64,000 nucleotides of DNA from Acidobacteriaceae bacterium (GTDB lineage Bacteria; Acidobacteriota; Terriglobia; Terriglobales; Acidobacteriaceae): NCBI GenBank assembly GCA_030041515.1, contig JASHNS010000039.1, forward strand, positions 93,603 through 157,602. Reading direction: 5' to 3'. The stretch's first letter is position 1, and the number at the start of each line of letters is the position of its first letter. The position numbers and the translations under genes were made by a program. Of this stretch, positions 62,262 to 64,000 are shown piece by piece. The notes beneath the pieces were generated by a model that saw nothing but the letters and a program-made list of their open reading frames with translations, was not told where the DNA came from and made no database searches.

Positions 62262-63014
62262 TCAATAGTTCACAATCTTCCCAAACGACTGCGCATCCAG
62301 GCTCGCTCCGCCCACCAGCGCGCCGTCGATCTCCTCTTCCGCCATCAGGGCTGAAGCGTTCTCCGGCTTCACGCTTCCGCCATACAGGATGCGCAGCGCA
62401 TCGGCTGTCTCTCTGCCCAGCAGCTTCGCCACTTCGCCGCGAATCACTCCATGCGCCTCCGACGCGATCTCTGGCGTCGCCGTTCGCCCCGTCCCAATCG
62501 CCCACACCGGTTCGTACGCAATCACAATCGGCGCCGCCTGCCCCGCGTCGATCCCGGCCAGCACCCCGCGCGTCTGCCGCAGCAGCACATCATTTGTCTT
62601 GCCCGCCTCGCGCTCCGCCAGCACCTCGCCCACGCACACGATCGGCACCAGCCCGTGCCCGAGCGCCGACTTCAGCTTCCGGTTGATCGTCTCATCCGTC
62701 TCGCCAAAGTACTGCCGCCGCTCGCTGTGTCCCAGGATCACGTGCGTCGCCCCAATCGCCTTCAGCATCACCGGCGACGTCTCCCCCGTGAACGCGCCCT
62801 CGTCCACCGAATACATGTTCTGTGCGCCCACCGCGACGCCCGATCCCGTTACCGCCGCGATCACCACCGACAGCGAGGTAAACGACGGGCACAGCACGAT
62901 CTCATCCCTCTCATGGTTCGCTGCCAGAGGCAGAAAGTTCTTCGTAAACTCCTGCGCCTGCACCGGCGTCTTGTACATCTTCCAGTTCGCGGCAATCAGC
63001 GGCTTTCTCGGCAT
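62262..63014 (-). CDS. tpiA: Triosephosphate isomerase
   Basis: A 250-residue glycolytic enzyme interconverting dihydroxyacetone phosphate and glyceraldehyde 3-phosphate. Catalytic residues are Lys12 in AANWKMYK, the histidine in ILGHSERRQYFGE and the glutamate in AYEPVWAIGTGRTA. The phosphate-binding ends GGSVKPENA and GALVGGASL complete the TIM barrel. The start MPRKPLIAANWK at 63014 is canonical; GGGGAGG lies upstream with a somewhat long spacer. It stands alone, not next to pgk or gap. Confidence 0.97.
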   Translation of the reverse strand: MPRKPLIAANWKMYKTPVQAQEFTKNFLPLAANHERDEIVLCPSFTSLSVVIAAVTGSGVAVGAQNMYSVDEGAFTGETSPVMLKAIGATHVILGHSERRQYFGETDETINRKLKSALGHGLVPIVCVGEVLAEREAGKTNDVLLRQTRGVLAGIDAGQAAPIVIAYEPVWAIGTGRTATPEIASEAHGVIRGEVAKLLGRETADALRILYGGSVKPENASALMAEEEIDGALVGGASLDAQSFGKIVNY

Positions 63015-63202
63015 AAAAACAGAATTCCTCCCCTCAAATTGTAGAAGAACGCTTCCAACCGAAACGTGACCGCCGCCACACCGCCCGCCCAATCACCGAT
63101 TCCCGACTGCCTGTCCCCTGTCCCTCTCCCCGGCCTCCTGGCTCCTGTCTCCCGTCTTCCGCCCTTCTCGTGTATCGTGTTTCCTGATCGAAATTCCCCA
63201 CG

Positions 63203-63964
63203 ATGAGCACGAACCAGGCCAGCCTCCCCCAGGCAGTTGCGAAGACCAGCAACGGCCGCCTTCGCGATCACAACGAAGATGCCTTCGGCCTTCGTCTCGA
63301 TCGCGGCATCTTTGTCGTCTGCGACGGCATGGGCGGCGCGGCTGGCGGCGAAGTTGCCAGCCGCCTCGCCGTCGACACGGTCATCGATCATCTCCTCGCG
63401 CACTCCACCGACGTCTCCCCGCGCGAAGCCCTCCACCAGGCCATCGCCAATGCCAATCGCGCCGTCCTCGATCGCGCCGACGGCGACCCCGGACTCAGCG
63501 GCATGGGCACCACCCTGGTCGCACTCCTGCTCCATCCCTCCGCAGGAGATCCGTCAGCGGGCCTCATCGCCCATGCCGGCGACAGCCGCTGCTATCTTTT
63601 CCGCCATGGCAAGTTGTTCCGCCAAACCCGCGACCACTCCCTCATCGACGAACAGATCCGCCTCGGCACCATCACCCCGGAGGAAGCCGAGCACTCCCCC
63701 TTCCGCAGCGTCATTACCCGCGCCATCGGCACCCAGCCTTCCGTCTCCGAAGAAATCCTGGAGTTCCTCGCCCAGCCCGGGGACCTTTTCCTCCTGTGCA
63801 CGGACGGCCTCACCCGCGAAGTCCCCGAAGACGAGATTGCCCGCATTCTCTCCATCGCCGCGGCAGCGGCCAATCTCGAGCCCGCCGCCTGGCGCCTCGT
63901 CGAATCCGCCAATCAGGCCGGCGGCCGCGACAATATCACCTGCCTCCTCGTCCGCGTACCATAA
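63203..63964 (+). CDS. PP2C-family serine/threonine phosphatase
   Basis: A 253-residue Stp1/PrpC-like metal-dependent phosphatase. The metal-binding motifs are all present: RDHNEDAFGL, VVCDGMGGAAGGEVAS, LIAHAGDSRCYLFR, LLCTDGLTREV and GGRDNITCLLVR. Such enzymes reverse phosphorylation by Hanks-type kinases. The next gene, truncated by the window end, begins 16 bases later and might be the kinase partner, which cannot be verified. It is divergent from tpiA. Confidence 0.94.
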   Translation: MSTNQASLPQAVAKTSNGRLRDHNEDAFGLRLDRGIFVVCDGMGGAAGGEVASRLAVDTVIDHLLAHSTDVSPREALHQAIANANRAVLDRADGDPGLSGMGTTLVALLLHPSAGDPSAGLIAHAGDSRCYLFRHGKLFRQTRDHSLIDEQIRLGTITPEEAEHSPFRSVITRAIGTQPSVSEEILEFLAQPGDLFLLCTDGLTREVPEDEIARILSIAAAAANLEPAAWRLVESANQAGGRDNITCLLVRVP

Positions 63965-63980
63965 TCCCGGGAGTGACTTC

Positions 63981-64000
63981 ATGACAGACATCCGCACCGT
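63981..64000 (+). CDS. Start of a further gene, truncated by window end
   Basis: An ATG follows GGGAG at good spacing, 16 bases after the phosphatase stop. Only the first six codons (MTDIRT) are visible, so no product can be named. Confidence 0.45.

Overview
The window looks like a chromosomal segment of a high-GC member of the Acidobacteriota (class Terriglobia/Acidobacteriia). This is inferred from the gene content: paired DUF2844/DUF3443 genes, a carboxypeptidase-regulatory-domain surface protein, MqnE of the futalosine menaquinone route and many secreted beta-propeller proteins. It also rests on several families of short palindromic intergenic repeats that I recall as common in that group. 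No rRNA, tRNA, insertion sequence, prophage or CRISPR array was seen. Most of the window is housekeeping and secreted-protein coding sequence, with very long spurious antisense reading frames caused by the high GC.

Layout. 0-5.5 kb: end of an ABC-F ATPase, an FmdB zinc ribbon, serA with a class V aminotransferase (probable phosphorylated serine pathway), and a YqeY-like protein. 5.5-16.5 kb: small secreted proteins, a YVTN-type propeller lipoprotein, an ATP-grasp ligase paired with a zinc metallopeptidase, a translationally coupled winged-helix/DUF5985/DUF5985 trio, mqnE, an OpgC-like membrane acyltransferase, an acyl-CoA dehydrogenase and a zinc-ribbon protein. 16.5-25.7 kb: a three-domain AMP-ligase/acyl carrier/PlsC fusion, a short RNB-S1 ribonuclease, a formate/nitrite-type channel, a MscS-type channel and a DNA photolyase. 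25.8-43.7 kb: coaD, a LacI-type regulator, a methylmalonyl-CoA mutase large subunit, a glycosyltransferase, truncated haemoglobin, ssb, a duplicated histidine-phosphatase lipoprotein, a DUF255 protein, an M20 peptidase, a hydrolase coupled to glycerate kinase, and lemA with a TPM-domain gene. 43.8-50.5 kb: rimI, a large Asp-box propeller, an M13 peptidase and an OmpA-like porin with a clear terminator.

50.7-57.6 kb: an isolated nuoB, then a nitrogen-control cluster of amtB, glnK (PII with Tyr51) and glnD. Between amtB and glnK lies a 1.6 kb foreign-looking block holding a DUF6188-like gene and a VapBC-type toxin-antitoxin pair. That pair is preceded by a perfect 26-bp palindrome, its likely operator. 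57.6-64 kb: a repeat-rich gap, a multi-pass membrane protein, a strong bidirectional terminator-like hairpin, DUF3443/DUF2844, a NIPSNAP-like protein, tpiA and a PP2C phosphatase.

The points most worth a second look are: the ATP-grasp/metallopeptidase pair; the toxin-antitoxin block and its operator; the ligase-ACP-acyltransferase fusion whose linker seems to be made from an intergenic palindromic repeat; a tandem 68-bp repeat array whose hairpins show a compensatory base change; and a duplicated phosphatase with one decayed half. No wholly new defence or biosynthetic system was evident.
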